64,000 nucleotides of DNA from positions 9,858,001-9,922,000 of the forward strand of contig NC_065553.1 in the NCBI RefSeq assembly GCF_022605725.1, written 5' to 3'. The notes under the pieces were generated by a model. That model was not told where the DNA came from, ran no database searches, and saw only the letters and a list, made by a program, of their open reading frames with translations. The stretch is from Anthonomus grandis grandis. Lineage: Eukaryota > Arthropoda > Insecta > Coleoptera > Curculionidae. Positions 1-15,000 of this stretch are shown piece by piece (positions within the stretch are counted from its first letter, which is position 1; each line of letters begins with the position of its first letter). The position numbers and the translations under genes are program-made.

Positions 1-3000
1 TCGGATTCGGGAGCTTATTTTTGTCAAGCAAGTAATATGTATGGTAGAGATCAGCAATTGGTGCAGTTGTTAGTCCAAGAGCCGCCTCAGCCTCCGCAAG
101 GCGTTGAGGTAATTAATTGAGATTATAATATAAATTAAGGAAACATTTGATTGTTTGCAAAAATTTTAGGCACCATCTAAAAGCAGTACTTCAGTTAGCC
201 TTAAGTGGGCACACAAATCAAACGATGCGAATGAAGTGTTTAAATTTATTATTGAATTTAGAGAAGCTGACAGTAAGTATAATGATTTACAGGTTTTTGA
301 TATAATTAAATATTTTAATTTAAAATGTTTATAAAACCTTGGTGTTGATTTAGGGACACATTAACAAAAAAAATTAACATTCCAAGTTGAATATTTCTCG
401 AATTGCTCTAATTCTCATAATTCGATGAACAGGGTTTTAAATAACTGAAGTGTAGAAGCTATCTGGCGCCGAACTATAAATATTTACAAAAATTCGTCAA
501 AGTAGCCTAATGAAAAACATAACTGACGTACTACTCGATTCTAGTAGTCTCTACAAAAACTTGTCAAAAAATACAGGGTTTCATAAAAAATTAAGAAACA
601 GAATTAAAATTTACATAAAACCATTAGTTTAAATTTTGCCTTATTTATAACTTAGGAAATGATGGCATTCAATGCAATGGCTGTGTTTTTAGGCTCTTAT
701 CATACGCTTTATTTAGTGTTATTTTGTTATTTTTTGTATTTTTTTAAGTAACATTTTGAAGAAAAAATCTCATTTTACAGTTATAATCACAACTAACACA
801 AATTACAGCAACTAATATAGTACACACGATCACAATTTTTTTCCTGAATTTCATTTTAAATTTGAATCTCTAAAAAGTCAATGCGAAAAAAAATTATTCT
901 CAATTCCCTTGGACTCTTTAGTGCGTATTTTATTATTTCTGTACTCTTGGTCTCTTGACTTGACCTAGAGAAGACTAGTAAAAGAGTTTTATTGTTAAAC
1001 AACGTTATAATAACAATAACGATTCATTTCAGTAAAAAAGAAGACCAAGCTGGACTGAAACGTAAATCACTGGTTTATAGTTTTTACCGGAGAAGATTTT
1101 CTTTAGCTCTTCTGGATCTTATGCAGGACGATAAGGACCTCTTGGATAGTTTAAACATTTTATATTTTCCGCTGACTTTTTACATTTGTTCTCAGTTCTC
1201 TATATTTGGCGATTTTATCACGTATTTATGGCGTAAATTATTATTCTTTGATAATGCAAAATCAATCAGCGTTGTTTGCCTAAATAATTTATGTAATTGT
1301 AGAAGAAGATCTAGTATACTAGTTACTTGCGGTCAACTTATCTTATTTTTAATGTAAATTTTATTGTTAATTTTTAATACAGATTCTAGAGTATATTATT
1401 AGAATTTCTGTTGAAATTAAGTTCTGCTCTTTTACCCGCCCTTTGTACAGGGTCTTTCACCTTATATTAACACCGCTTACTTTACAGGGATTAGGTGAAA
1501 AGTAAAAAAAATAAATTTACACAAAACTTTTAGGGTTTTACTTAAGATTTTTGAATTCCATGTGAAAAAATATTTCCTTTCTTTTAGAAATGCGACTTCA
1601 TGGTTAAAAAGAGAGCATTTTCCTGATTTTAAATATATATGGTATATGTAATTACTTTTAATTAAACCGATTTAGAAATATCGGGCTCCAAACTTTAAAA
1701 AAATTAAATATTGAAGATCTTGGTAGGTGCAGCATGTGTGTATTGTTTGACGTTTACTGGAACAAATATAATTCCATTATAAATGATACTAACCAAAATC
1801 ATAGACAATGTATACTTAATACAATACAAAAAATGATCAAGATTATATAAATTGTATTAGTAATGGTGGTGGTCACATAGAGCAGTTATAATTATTTGAA
1901 ATTAATTTAACGATAATCAATTATTAAAATAATGTATTTTTGTCGAAAAAAAGAATCTAAAGGTTTTATTGTTTCTACTTAATTCATTTATCTTACAGAA
2001 CAGCAAAATGATAATGTTTTCTGAATCATTTGTTTTCTAATAAATGTCCAACACTAACAATGGATCTCCAAAAGTTTTATATATATTTTTTTTACTTTTC
2101 ACCTAATATACGCTGTGGGGACCTTGTACTGTATTTTGCTTATAAAGTTATATTCTAATCATATACTTAAGGTAGTTTTCTGCTGGAATGAACGGATCTT
2201 GAATGACCCATAGAAAGCTTTGGTTTGTGAATTCTTTATTTTTTAAACATATCTATGGATGTTAAGAGCCTGTTTTTTTATTTATATGTATATTTTCTTT
2301 TATTCCTATTTTTCTATAGCCATCAGTCTGCTTTCATCAAGTTGATGAGAAAGCGATGTTTGTTCGATATCTTTTCTGGTCTAATTAATTATTATAAACG
2401 AATAAAATAGAAATGGTAAACATCAAATAAAGTTTAGTTCTTTCAGAATTGGCGAAATATGCTTATATAATTTAAACTTTTTAGGAAACTGGCATCAAAT
2501 TGAACTAACAGAGACTCCTTTGCCATATTCTGCTATTATAGATGACCTAAAACCGGCCACGAAATACAGTTTCCGGTACATAATTCTTTTTTAAAAATTT
2601 AACTGCATGGTGTTCTTATCAAATAAATTTTAGGATAATTGCAGAAGGCCCAGCTGGAAGAAGTCAACCGAGTGACGAAATAATAATAACAACCTTGAGT
2701 GAAAAACCGGCTGGACCACCCCTGAACCCCACCGTTCGGCCTATATCATCTACCGAGGTTTTGGTCGCCTGGACTCCACCAGTGTCAGAGTTAAGACATG
2801 GAGAAATACAGGTAATTTTCTCTTAAATATAAAATATGAATATGGTGCCACTTTTACCATCTTTCAGGGTTATAATGTAGGTTATCGAGCCCCTTTTATG
2901 GGCTCCTACAACTTCACCTCCGTAGCGGGTGATGGTGAAGAAGGTGGTGAAATATTACTTAGTGGCCTCAAAAAATACACCCGATATACAATAGTTGTTC

Positions 3001-6000
3001 AGGCCTATAATGAAGTCGGCTCTGGACCACTTAGCGAGCAAGTCACGACTGAAACTCTAGAAGATGGTAACTTATGAAAAATTTAGTGAAGGTACGAAAA
3101 ATAATTAAATCCATTTAGTTCCTAGTAGTCCGCCAATGGACATACGTTGTACCTCGCCTACATCACAAAGTATCCAAGTTAGCTGGCAACCCCCACCAAA
3201 CGAAGACTGCAACGGAATAATTGTAGGCTACAAGTTGACTTACGAGCCTGTTTTAGATGAAAACTCACGTGGTAAATATAATTAGTTTTTTTTTTTTATA
3301 AATGGGGTTGAATTTTAATGATTTTTTTAGCTAATGACGTGATGGAAACCCGAAAAACTACAGCGCTTATAACTGTGATAACTGGCCTTAGGAAGTTTAC
3401 GAACTACAGCCTTCAGGTGTTAGCTTTTACTAAAGTTGGCGATGGGGTGTTGAGTCTTCCTCATTTTTGCCAAACTGAGGAAGATGGTAAGACATAAAAA
3501 TTGAAAATAGCATCAAAATAAATCTAATCACTGCTTGTATTCGTCTCTTTTTTAGTTCCAGGCCCACCTGCAGATATCAAAGTTGCAGCAGCAACAACAC
3601 AATCCTTGAGAGTGTCCTGGCTTCCACCTCTGGAACCAAATGGAGTAATAACAAAATATAACCTCTATAGGTGGGTACGAGCTAAATACTAGAGAAAGAG
3701 ATTATGTCTTTATGATGATCGATTTGATGACATTATCAGCTTTTATTGGCTAAATAATTAAGAAAAGTTCGTTGTTTTGAAAGTTAGGCTGTTTTGAATT
3801 ATATTTATTTAAATTTTTGACTTCTATAATACAAGAGCCTCAAAAAAATCATACCAATGCATTTAATTTTTTTGAGAAAATTTACTATTTCTGTCGGAAT
3901 TTTCAAAAAAGCTCTCTGGCGGCGACATGAGAAACTAGCAAAACTTCGAAAACACGTAAAGCCCAAGAATGGCTCTTTTTAAAGAACACAATTGTTTTAA
4001 AGTCGACTAAGCCACTTCTAAGATACAGGATGTTTTTACGGAAGTTTTAGAATACCCCTCCACCCCTTTTTTCAGGCATACAGCAAAAACTGTTAAACAA
4101 AAAAGTTTCAGACTATCCTCTACTTTAAGGATCAAGTATTTTTTTGTTAGATTAATATATCGAAATTCACAAAAACTTTACTTTTTTAGATTCAAGATCG
4201 CACTGACGCCCCCTAGCGGTCATTATAGAAACTTTTGAATATTTTTCAGGTTTTTCTCTTAGCTGTTTTAGTCATAATATTTTTTACCGCAAACCTCTGC
4301 GATGAGTACGTTCCGAGATACAGTACCTCGCATTCTTAGTTGGCCACCCTGTACATAGTGCTTCCTTTTAATCCCACTACAGGAATAACTGTAAAAACAA
4401 CTGACATCAAAAATTACCTTTAAAAAAGTTAAAGGGTACAATAGCGAAAAAAAATCAGTAACTTTGAATTTGACCTTGAAGGAAGGTTCATTTTCAGGGA
4501 CATTTGAAAGACATGAACATGTTGAAAGTCAAGCAATTAAATGTGCAATTTTGGGTTCGCTTAATGTTGATGGAAACGATTAAACAGTAAACTTGGCCTT
4601 ATATTCTCTTATTGAATATTATAAGTAAGCATGTAATACACAATTCGTTTAGGAAATTTTAAATATTTGCGTTAAGTACCTTGTTCAAAATAAGGCCTTT
4701 CTCAGACTTCTTCCAGATATTTATGAACAATCGAGAAACGATGATTTAAAAAAAATGCCACTAATTTACTAAAATTTAAATAATAATTTTTCTCACGATA
4801 CATACCTAAAAGTTTGAATTTTAAGTATACAACGCGGCTGTTTTTAAGAGCTCCAGCCACATAAAATGTGCAATGCTTTACCTAAACTTAAACTGAAATC
4901 AATAAAATTATCATTAAAATATAATTTTAAAATATTCTTAAAATGTTCAAAAGCCTCGAAACTTTTATTAGTTCTGACTGGCAATATCGAAACGTCAAGC
5001 AATTGATTAATCCGGCTCAAAATATAAATGCAATTTTGCCGTAACGAGGAGTACTAGTATGGCATTTATATAATATACAATTTAGGACTCATTTAGTATT
5101 ATTGCCTTTGATAAATAGTTTCGAGGAAATATATCTGTTTTTCTTTTAATTAATTAAAGGAGAAGCACCGATGGGCGCCAAGAAATAGACAATGGAAAAC
5201 AAATAATATCAAGCCACACTACAGCGTTCGAAGTGAAAAATATACAGCAGCACATGGAGTATCAGTTTTGGGTAACCGCAGCGACTCGAATAGGAGAAGG
5301 ACAAAGTTCTAAAGTTGTCAGCCACATGATGACAAGTCGAAGTAAGTAAACAGATTGTTCTGGTTATAAGTTTAACAGTGTGGTTCACTCGTGAACTATT
5401 AAGTATTAAAAGTTTACGAGTACTTAACATTCAACTCTATAACCAATTTTTGAGTTTAGAGTATAAATTATAAAGGAAAATAAAATGAGAAGACAGCGAA
5501 CAGGGGTGTCTTAATGCGTATAATAATTGCTGTCTCCAAGCAACTTAGAAAAACGCCATTTTAAAATGATTTATTAATTAAATTTGTAAAATCCTTTAAG
5601 GTCCATTCTGGCAGATTTGAACACATTTTCAAAGTAATCTGTGCAAGGATAATTTGTCCATCTGTGGCAATTGTTTCTGATATCATTGTAATTTGTTGCT
5701 AATTTTATTGAGATAAAAAAGAAACTCTAAATTAACAAAGAAACTCTAAAACTATAAATAATTTTCATTACGGAGGTATAAAAGTGGATCATGGGTAAGA
5801 ATAATAGTATTCATTGTAACATTTACAACATAAATGTTCTAGAATACTCAAGTTTCAATCAGTTATTTAATATAATTGCTTGAAGTTTCGAAGATTTTTA
5901 TCTCTAAAAATAGGGCATAATTTCCGTGTCTTGTTTATAGTTTTAAATTTTATAGAAAATTTAGTTAGTACTACTTCATGGTCAGAGAGAAATTAGAATT

Positions 6001-9000
6001 GAAAAAAGTACAGTCAGCGAATTCCGGATTAAAAGATGACTTACCTGTGCCAATTATTAATAATATACAAAGGAAGGTAAAGAATTTAATAGAAATATCA
6101 ATATAGTATTATATGGTTATGCTTTTATGAATTTGTGGACTTAAATTTAAAAAAAAAACCGTGTAGACAAACTATATCGTAAAATGGGGTTAAAATATAC
6201 TACTTTTTCAGATTTTTATGATGTTGCAAAACTATTGCTAGGAAAAATTTAAATAAGTAAAAATAAGTAAGTAAAAATATAACATATAATAAAATAAGTA
6301 AAAATATAACGTCTAGTAGTTTGTAAACGCATTAAAGTACAAGAAATTATCAAAATAATTTTAGTTTTTTGAAAAATTTGATGTTTTTGTAGCACATTTT
6401 GTATTTAGGTTTTTATGTGCCACATCGGTTTTCAATGCGTCTTCAATAAAGAAAGACAAGTGCCACTAATTTTACCTTTGTGTTTTCAAGCAATAAATAG
6501 TCAATAAATAGAGCTCAATAAATTTACGTGCACAAAAAGAAATTTACGTTTTTAGAGTGACCTAAATAAGAACCAAACTTATCACATTAAGCACAAAATA
6601 AATGAAATTTTAGTAAGGATTACATATAGTTAAGATATTTCACGAGCTTTAAAAATTGCCCTTCTAGATATTTAATGTGAGTTGTCAATTTTTGTTTAAT
6701 ATCATAGAATTACCAAATTATATTTAGTTTTGCTAGCCACTTCCAATTAGTCTCACACTTTCTTATTTGTTGGAATAAAAACTGCATGACCTATTACTTC
6801 TTTTTACTTCACCTGGATAAAGCTGATGTTGGTACATAACTAGTAGTACTAGTACATAGTCATCAGCATTAACCTCATTTCGCTGCACATTTGTTCCAGG
6901 TATTTCAAATGCTTACATACCTGTATCAGATTATGGCCAAAATTAAAAACAAATACATAATTTATACATATATACATACAAAATACATAAGTTTATTACC
7001 CTGTATCTTGGTTTTTTTTTTGTCTTTCGGACTAGAAAATTAAACTTAACCTCTTTTTTGTTAAAGGAATCTGCTGTTAAATTATTTATCATTATTTATG
7101 GGACACCCTGTAGATAGGCAAGTTGCTTTCAAAATAGCTTATTTTGATCTATATGAACATATGAACAAGATTTCGTGCAGGTCTTTTATAGTCACCCAAT
7201 TTAGAAATCTAGTTTATTATTGTTTTCACTATTGTAGTCCCCTTCGTATTTTTTAATAAAATTAAAACGTAGCTGTAAACCTAATGCCATATTCAAAGTA
7301 AGTATATTCATAAATAAGTCCCTGTGATGTCGATAGTAAATTACACTCGACCCGCATTTATAACGCCTCGATGAAGGGCATATATACATACGCCTCATAT
7401 AGCCGTTATAAACCCCGTATTAGTATTTTGTTTGCCCTATTTTCTTTCCTACTCGTTCAGCCGGTCGGTTTTACCTGAACATATCCATCCTGGATTCCCG
7501 GCTGATCCCGAATCCCGATATATCCAGTCCCGATGCGACGCGTGGGAGATCAACTCTGGATAACTGTATCAGGAGAGCAGAAAAGCAGGAGCGCTAAAAT
7601 GCCAGATAATCCCGTTCTATCCTAGAGTAAGCAGGGGCGAAATGCGTCGCACAGTGAGCCAAAATGCCCAAAAGACAAAAATTTTTTTTTTTTTATATCA
7701 GAGCATATACATACCGTGTTTCATGCGTATTGAGATTAATTATGATTATTAATGATAATTATTTGTCTTGCGTCATTTTCGGTTTAGCTGAAATTTGCCT
7801 TAACAGTCTTATTTTAAATCGAAGAAGAAGATAATTATTTCCATCTAATTCGAAGCACCGTAATTAATATTCGAAACAGAGGCATTTACTGGCAATGTTT
7901 TTTTTGGCGAAAAACCACGTTAACACGTGCAGCCCCCTGAACCGGAGTGATATTATCCCTAAAATCTTAAATGGAAAGGGAGGTCGAGTGATACCTTATT
8001 TTAAAGGTTTTTCAATTCCCTTTATAAAGATGTAAAATTCATGTACTTCAATTCTTTAGTTTTAGAGATATTGATTTAAAGCTTAAATAAAACTAACACA
8101 TCATCATTAGTGGAGATCAGTACATTTGACAGGAACGGAAGTTAAAGATGAAGAATGAACTAACCCATCAGGCAAGTAAATGACCACTATGACTCTCGTT
8201 ACACAGCTCACTCGTTCACAATTCTTTGCCGTAAATCTTCTAACGATGTTGTTTAAGTAGCATAGATTTTGATTGTTAAGTGACCCCATAAAAAGAAATC
8301 CAAAAATTAAATCTAGCGATCTTGAGGGCCATTCAGCCACACCTCTTCTACCAATCCTTGTACTACCGATCATTCTGATTTTTTAATTATGGCAGTTAAT
8401 GCAGGATGTATGACGTCTTCCAGTAATTCCAAATACATTTCACCGGTCAAATTTCCAGGTAATAAAAAGAGACCAACTAAATGATCAACAAAAATATCAG
8501 CCCAAACATTTAATTTTTGTGGCTGCTGTGTGTGTACCTAATGATAAATACTAGGATTAGAATCGGACCAATATATGTTATGACGACAGTTATGCCGATA
8601 CTGCGCCTTTTAAGAAAAAGGAATATTAGTCGGAGAAGCAAGTGTTGAATAGAAAATGTTCATCGTTTATAATTTGCCCACTCATCTTCACAGAATTATA
8701 ATCGCTGATCAAAATCGTCTTCATTAAGTTCTTGTACGAGGTGAATTGTATACGGATGAAAACTATGAGCCTTTAGAATCCGTTGGATACTTCATCGACT
8801 AACACCACGCCCAGTATCCAATTTGCAGGTACTTTACGTAGGATATACATAAACTTGTCGTAAAGCCCCACTTCTATTGCTTCGTTCTTTATGGGATTTT
8901 CAATGTCGCGTATTTTATTGGCTACGGATCCAGTTTAACGAAATTTAGCTACAAGTTCTAGAACATATTTTCGATGTACGTTACTGTTCTCTTAGCGCAC

Positions 9001-12000
9001 TGATTATTTCCGAAAAATAATTCGATAATATCAATCATTTCTGTCGTGGTTAATTTATATGTTTAAAGCGTCAAAAGGTATTTTGGTAATAAATGTTTGG
9101 TCAAATCAATCTTACTTAAAATAAGTACAACACATTACCTCCTTATAATTCTTCAATAAGCAACATTTTCTGCCACAAAAAACGCTTTAATCGCTATTTT
9201 TAACAACAAAATGATAAACCATGGGCGTAATGAAGAAAAGCACTTACTTATTAAGTAAATTCTTTTACTAAAGTTTTTTCTAAAAGTAGTACAAACTAAT
9301 CTAATGTACCTATTAAAGTCTACTTTAAGCTTTATACGCAATGTGTATTTTATGCTAAACAAATTTGTCATTTAAAAAGCAGTTGTTGATTTTGTCGATT
9401 TTTGGATTAGGAAAAACTTTTTTGCATTTACTCTAGGCAGACTAGAAAACGGAATTTTCCTGAAAATTATAAATAGCAGTTTTAAAGCCTCTGCTCTTAT
9501 TATCACTAATATGGCATCACAATGTTTAAAGAGTGTTTTCCAATCAATCATGAATTAATAACTGTTTTAATTTTTTTGGGATTTAGGACTCACTAAATAA
9601 ACCCTTAATACGGGATTAACTGACAAGAGTCCTCTCTTATACTAATTTTCGAAAATATAAATCCTATGTAAAATATTTTGGCCATGTTATACCATTTCGT
9701 TATCCACTGTGCATCGCTGGTCGTACACATGCGACTTTACTTAACACACATTTTGTTTCCCTTTTGCACGTGTTCTCATCATCCATCCTGTCGCTTTTCC
9801 CTTTTTGAGAGTTTGTTCGACGTAGTGCCGCGCGGATCGAGACACATATGGTAGTAGGAGAACATACTTTTCAAGAGTATTATTACACACTATGTATACT
9901 GTATACACACACATACACACACGTAAGGGATGACAGGGTTGACCTTTTTTAGTTCTTTTTTATTTTATGTCTTGTGCGATGATGAATATATAGGAAAACA
10001 GTCCTGCTTATTTCGGTTTTATTACTACTTTTGAATGTTGATATGGAAAATTATGTATCTGAACCTGATATATGTAAAAGATACTGGCAACCAAAGAGAA
10101 ATATATAAAACTTGAAACTGTATAGAGTTTCTTTTATAGGTGTAACGTATAAGAAATCAAGCGAGATAAACATCTGCAATGTGTTACATCTTAAAAGGGT
10201 TTTTAAAAATTCTGTATGGTTTTAGATTTTTCTAACAAATTATTTTTTATTTTTAACAAACCCTGCTTATTTTTTTTTCTAATTTTTAAGTATCATTAAT
10301 GCTGAAAAAATACATGAATAATATTATTAATTTTAGGAATCGATTCAAATAAAAATTATTTCTAATTATTTAATTTTTTATATATAGCCAATTGACTCAA
10401 AAAATCATCATTATTAATTTAATATTTGTACAGTCAAATACAATTATATCCGTAATTCAAATCTCATACTAACGAACTAAAATTTGCCTTTAAACAAAAA
10501 AAACTGTACAAATTTCAAAGGTCCCGAGATAAATAAGAAAATGGCTTTAACTGTTGGAAGAAATTTAAAAAAAAACACGTAAAATGATTTAAAATTAATG
10601 GATGATATTAACAATGAATTCAACAAGGATATAAAATATATTATATAAAACGACTTTAAATATTTGGATCCAAGGAGAAACGAGTTCAAATACCTTCAAC
10701 AAAATAGCAAATTGTTCTAGCACACATAAGAATTGAATAACTATTAAAAATACAAAATTAATTTCAATTTTTTGGCAGCGCGTAACTCAAATTTAAAGAA
10801 ACAAATTAATATTTTGATGAAAATGCAATGGCCTTTCTAAAGATGTAGTAGAACATAACACCAAAGACTATACCATATTTTAAATAAAAATAGAAATATA
10901 TAGACTTTTCATTTGAAAAGAATGAATGTATAAATATATACACATATGTATGTATACGCATATACATTTCTCCTTGAAAATACAGGTAAACAATACGAGG
11001 ATTTTTTTTAATCTTTAAATTCAAAGCCGTACATTTTGATGAACTTTTTTCGATAATCTTCTGTATAATCTATCAAATCTGTCAACAACCAGTTTTAACG
11101 CAACACTAAATAATTTTGATTTTTCTAATATTTGAATATTGGATATCGTATAAAAAAGAGGACATATGAATTAATGTTGTAATGAGTATTTTGTACTATT
11201 ATATATATTTTACAAAGATCTATGAGTCATAATTAAAAAACGTTAAAAACTGTTCTATATTTTACTCGTACGCTTGTTTTTAAAATTATGTGTTGAAACG
11301 AACAAGAATATTCATTAAATTATGAGATTTAAAATAAAAAATTATAATTTATTTTTGTAATATTTTGTAAGTTCCAAAAAACTTAAATATTCAATTTTTT
11401 ATTAAATTGATAAAAAAAATCATATTTATTTTTTTTATTGTGTCATAAAATTTCAAAAAAAACATTTTATACATTTCTAAATAAATATTTAGTATAAAAC
11501 AGAAATTATTATCTTTAAGTTTATTTCATTGTTACTAAACAATAACTAACTATATGGTATTTTATAATTGTATTTCATAAGTGGGATTTATTTAAATGAA
11601 TTTTCTTTTAAAATATTGTTATCATCAGGAATTGAAGAATATAATATTACAATGACAGACTATAAACAAAAATTGTTCTTTCATAAATTCAAGTTTCGAA
11701 ATTATTTTTTTATAAATATGTGGTATGAATTAAAAGATCACTGGAAACACTGCTTTTTTATCTTATTTCCTGTTCTTGTATTTTGACATTAAAATTACGT
11801 CACGACAGATACATATTTCTTAAATATAAAAGTTATTCTCAAGTCTCTTTGAGAATAAAGAGATCACAAGTATATTCCACTTGATGACATCAAACTAAGT
11901 AAAATGGTTCTTATTTTTATTTTTATGGTATAACTTTTAAACGTAAAAAGTTATTTTGAAATTTAAATAAAACTTGGTATCTAGGAGTGTTTCTTCATCC

Positions 12001-15000
12001 GATAGAAAAAAATCTTATACCAGTTTATCTCGTCGTAAGGATAGGACTTAATACTACCTACTGAATGAAGCTACTTTAATCTATGCTATTTTCACAATAG
12101 TATAAAATGAACTAAATAAAAAAAATGCTACGCTATACGTATAAAATTATAGTCATGAAATATGCAATGAATAATACAATGAATAATAAGCTACAATAAA
12201 AAAACAACTTTAAGTGAGTGATGATTTATTTGTATTATAGTACCCGCAAGAATAATATCGTTTGGAGGAATAGTGGTACGTCCGTGGCGAACCTCCGTAG
12301 CACTAAACTGTGAATCAGTTGGATCTCCTAGAAGGGAATGGCTGAAAGCAGATCAAATGTTAAAGGTAACATTTGAGCAAACTTTGTTTATTTTTAGAAT
12401 TTTGAATTATATATTACTAGGGTGGTGCAAATCACAACCAACAACTTCTTGATACTGGAGAGCTTATTTTATCGAATCTGCAAATAACCGACGCCGCCAA
12501 CTACACTTGTCAGGTGGATAACGGACATGGAACTGATCGGTATGAAGCTTGAAAAATATTTTTATGTTCACCTGTACAGTTAACTTTTTATTCCTAGGAT
12601 AACATATAATTTAATAGTCCAAGTGCCTCCCAATGCACCTTTGCTCTATGTGACGTCTGCAACCAGTTCCAGTATTTTATTGCATTGGAAAGCTGGAAAA
12701 AATGGAGGGGCACCGATAAGTGGTTTCACTTTAAATTACAGGTACCTATTTTTAGGCTTAGTGTTACTTTTAGACTTAATTATTTTTTTTTTAGAAAAGA
12801 ACATGGAAATTTAGACGAACTATATTTATCCAGACATGCGACTAGTTTCGAGCTAAAGGTAAATTAATAGCCGATTTCTTCATAATATTTAAAGCCATTT
12901 CGATTATTTTTTTAGGGTCTGTCTTGTGGCACATCATACCACCTCTACCTAACAGCTCACAATAAAATAGGGGCTAGTCCGGCAAGTCAACCCTTACAAG
13001 CGAGGACCCAAGGTCATGCCCCGGGGGTGCCTCCTGCAGCCTCTTTTATTGGCCCCAACTCCACGAGCGTCTCTTTGAGGCTGCACGTGTGGCCCGATAA
13101 CGGGTGCCCTATTTTGTATTTTGTGTTGCAATATAGGAAGGCACTGGAAAGCCAGTGGACGCTGGGTACGTTAAGTTAGTTTTCTTAACTTCAGTGTAAG
13201 TGAATGGTATATTATTTATCTTCCCCATATGGTTTTTACTCATGTAATTGGAGCTGTTAATATTTTTGTGCATTGTTTTTGTTATTTGTATTTATGCAAG
13301 TGTGTTTTTAAATTATCATAAAAATTTATTATTTTCTATTGTTTCAAATTAACAACTTACAAGTGGCTGAATGTGCCAAGCACAAGACCAAAAAAGAAAA
13401 AACGTTTTACAAAACTTTTAAGTAAGTCAGAAAATTGTCTTTTGCTCTGATTTATTTCGTCATATTTTTCATCATAGCTTTTAGTATATACTATGATTAA
13501 TACGCATTCCGGTCTGCATTTCTTGATTTGTGAAGAGAATGTGTAAGAATTCTTATTGATTAAATAATATGTGGATAAATTATTAATAATAGTGTTTTCT
13601 TACTCTTTCTTTGTAGTTGTTTAAAAATTATATCTAAGACGAAGTACGACGTGTTACTACAGAATATGAATATGTTTATAATTTCCCTGGACATTTGATA
13701 TTTTCTTAAAAGTATTCTGTTTAAAATTTACTTACTAAAACTAGCTATAAATAACATGTTTCAACAATTTCAATGTTCCTGGTACATTTTATTCATTAAC
13801 AGATTTTAATATAATATAGTTATATATATATATATATAGTTTAATATAAATAAGTATTGCCTATTTTATACTAAGATCTAGTATCGTAAAATCACGTCCA
13901 TGTTCTTCCTCTTATCTTGTGATTATTAAATATCAAATTTTTTAAATTGCTTATAAAGCTATTTTCTGAAAATTATATATACAAATTTATTGTGGTCCTA
14001 CATTTTATAATTATAAACTACATATCTTTATATTCATGAGAAGGGATTGTGATTTATTCTAAAAAAAATATAGTCTATTCAGTGATTACCATTACTAAAA
14101 ATTCCGTGAAAAGTTCGATTATTCAAGAAAGTTTGGAAACATTACTAGAGCTTTGTTCGAAATTCACCACATATCTTTAAACGTCATTTTCTTGATTTTC
14201 CTCGGTCTTCTCATTTCATCCCCTATCTGCATTTTGTATATTTTAATTTATTTTCTTATAGGATTTGTATACAGTTTAATTGTTCAATATATGTTTCATT
14301 TAGGTTGTTAGTGATATTGTATTTATTATAGATTACAGAAGTATATTTCAAATTTTTATTGTTATTAGAATTTCAAATCTTTTCAAATTATTTTACCGCC
14401 CGTGAAAATGGCTATAAATTAGTATATGATGAGTAAAATTAAAATATGATATTTTTTTACAATTTTCACCTCTTACTTATTAACTAAACCGAATCTTATC
14501 CTTGAAATTTTTTTAATAAATGATAAAATTTCAACCAAATCTTTCACCATGCTGATTTTCTTTTAAAGAATACTACTAGCAATACGTATTAGAATTTTCA
14601 GAGATACATTTGAGGTGTATTTAATGTTGGATTGTAAAAGTTTGTTCAACTTAATATTTTATAAAGCCAACAAGTACAACAAATCTCTACTATTGTTCAG
14701 CAAACTTTCAAAGAAATGAAACTTTGGTAATGCTATATTTACGTTTAAAAATTACATAGTTTTACTCATAAATGATTTATTTCCTTTACGTTTCATGTAC
14801 GTATGTTTTTGCTGTGCGTGGATAATTTTTCTACTTTAATAGAAATTTCTGCGATATCTCACCACCTTTGAATCTTCAGTACATATACTAAGAGTGTTTC
14901 AATTTGATTAATGCGAAATTGACAAACTAAAGATAAGACTAAATAATAGAAAGACATTTTGAGTATCAATTTTGCAAAATTTTTAACCTTTTGATTAAAA

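Noticed and set aside
992..1357. 121-codon open frame on the plus strand
   Set aside because: Begins at a non-ATG codon, lies inside a Dscam intron, has AT-driven composition (Leu/Ile/Phe/Asn) and no recognisable domain.
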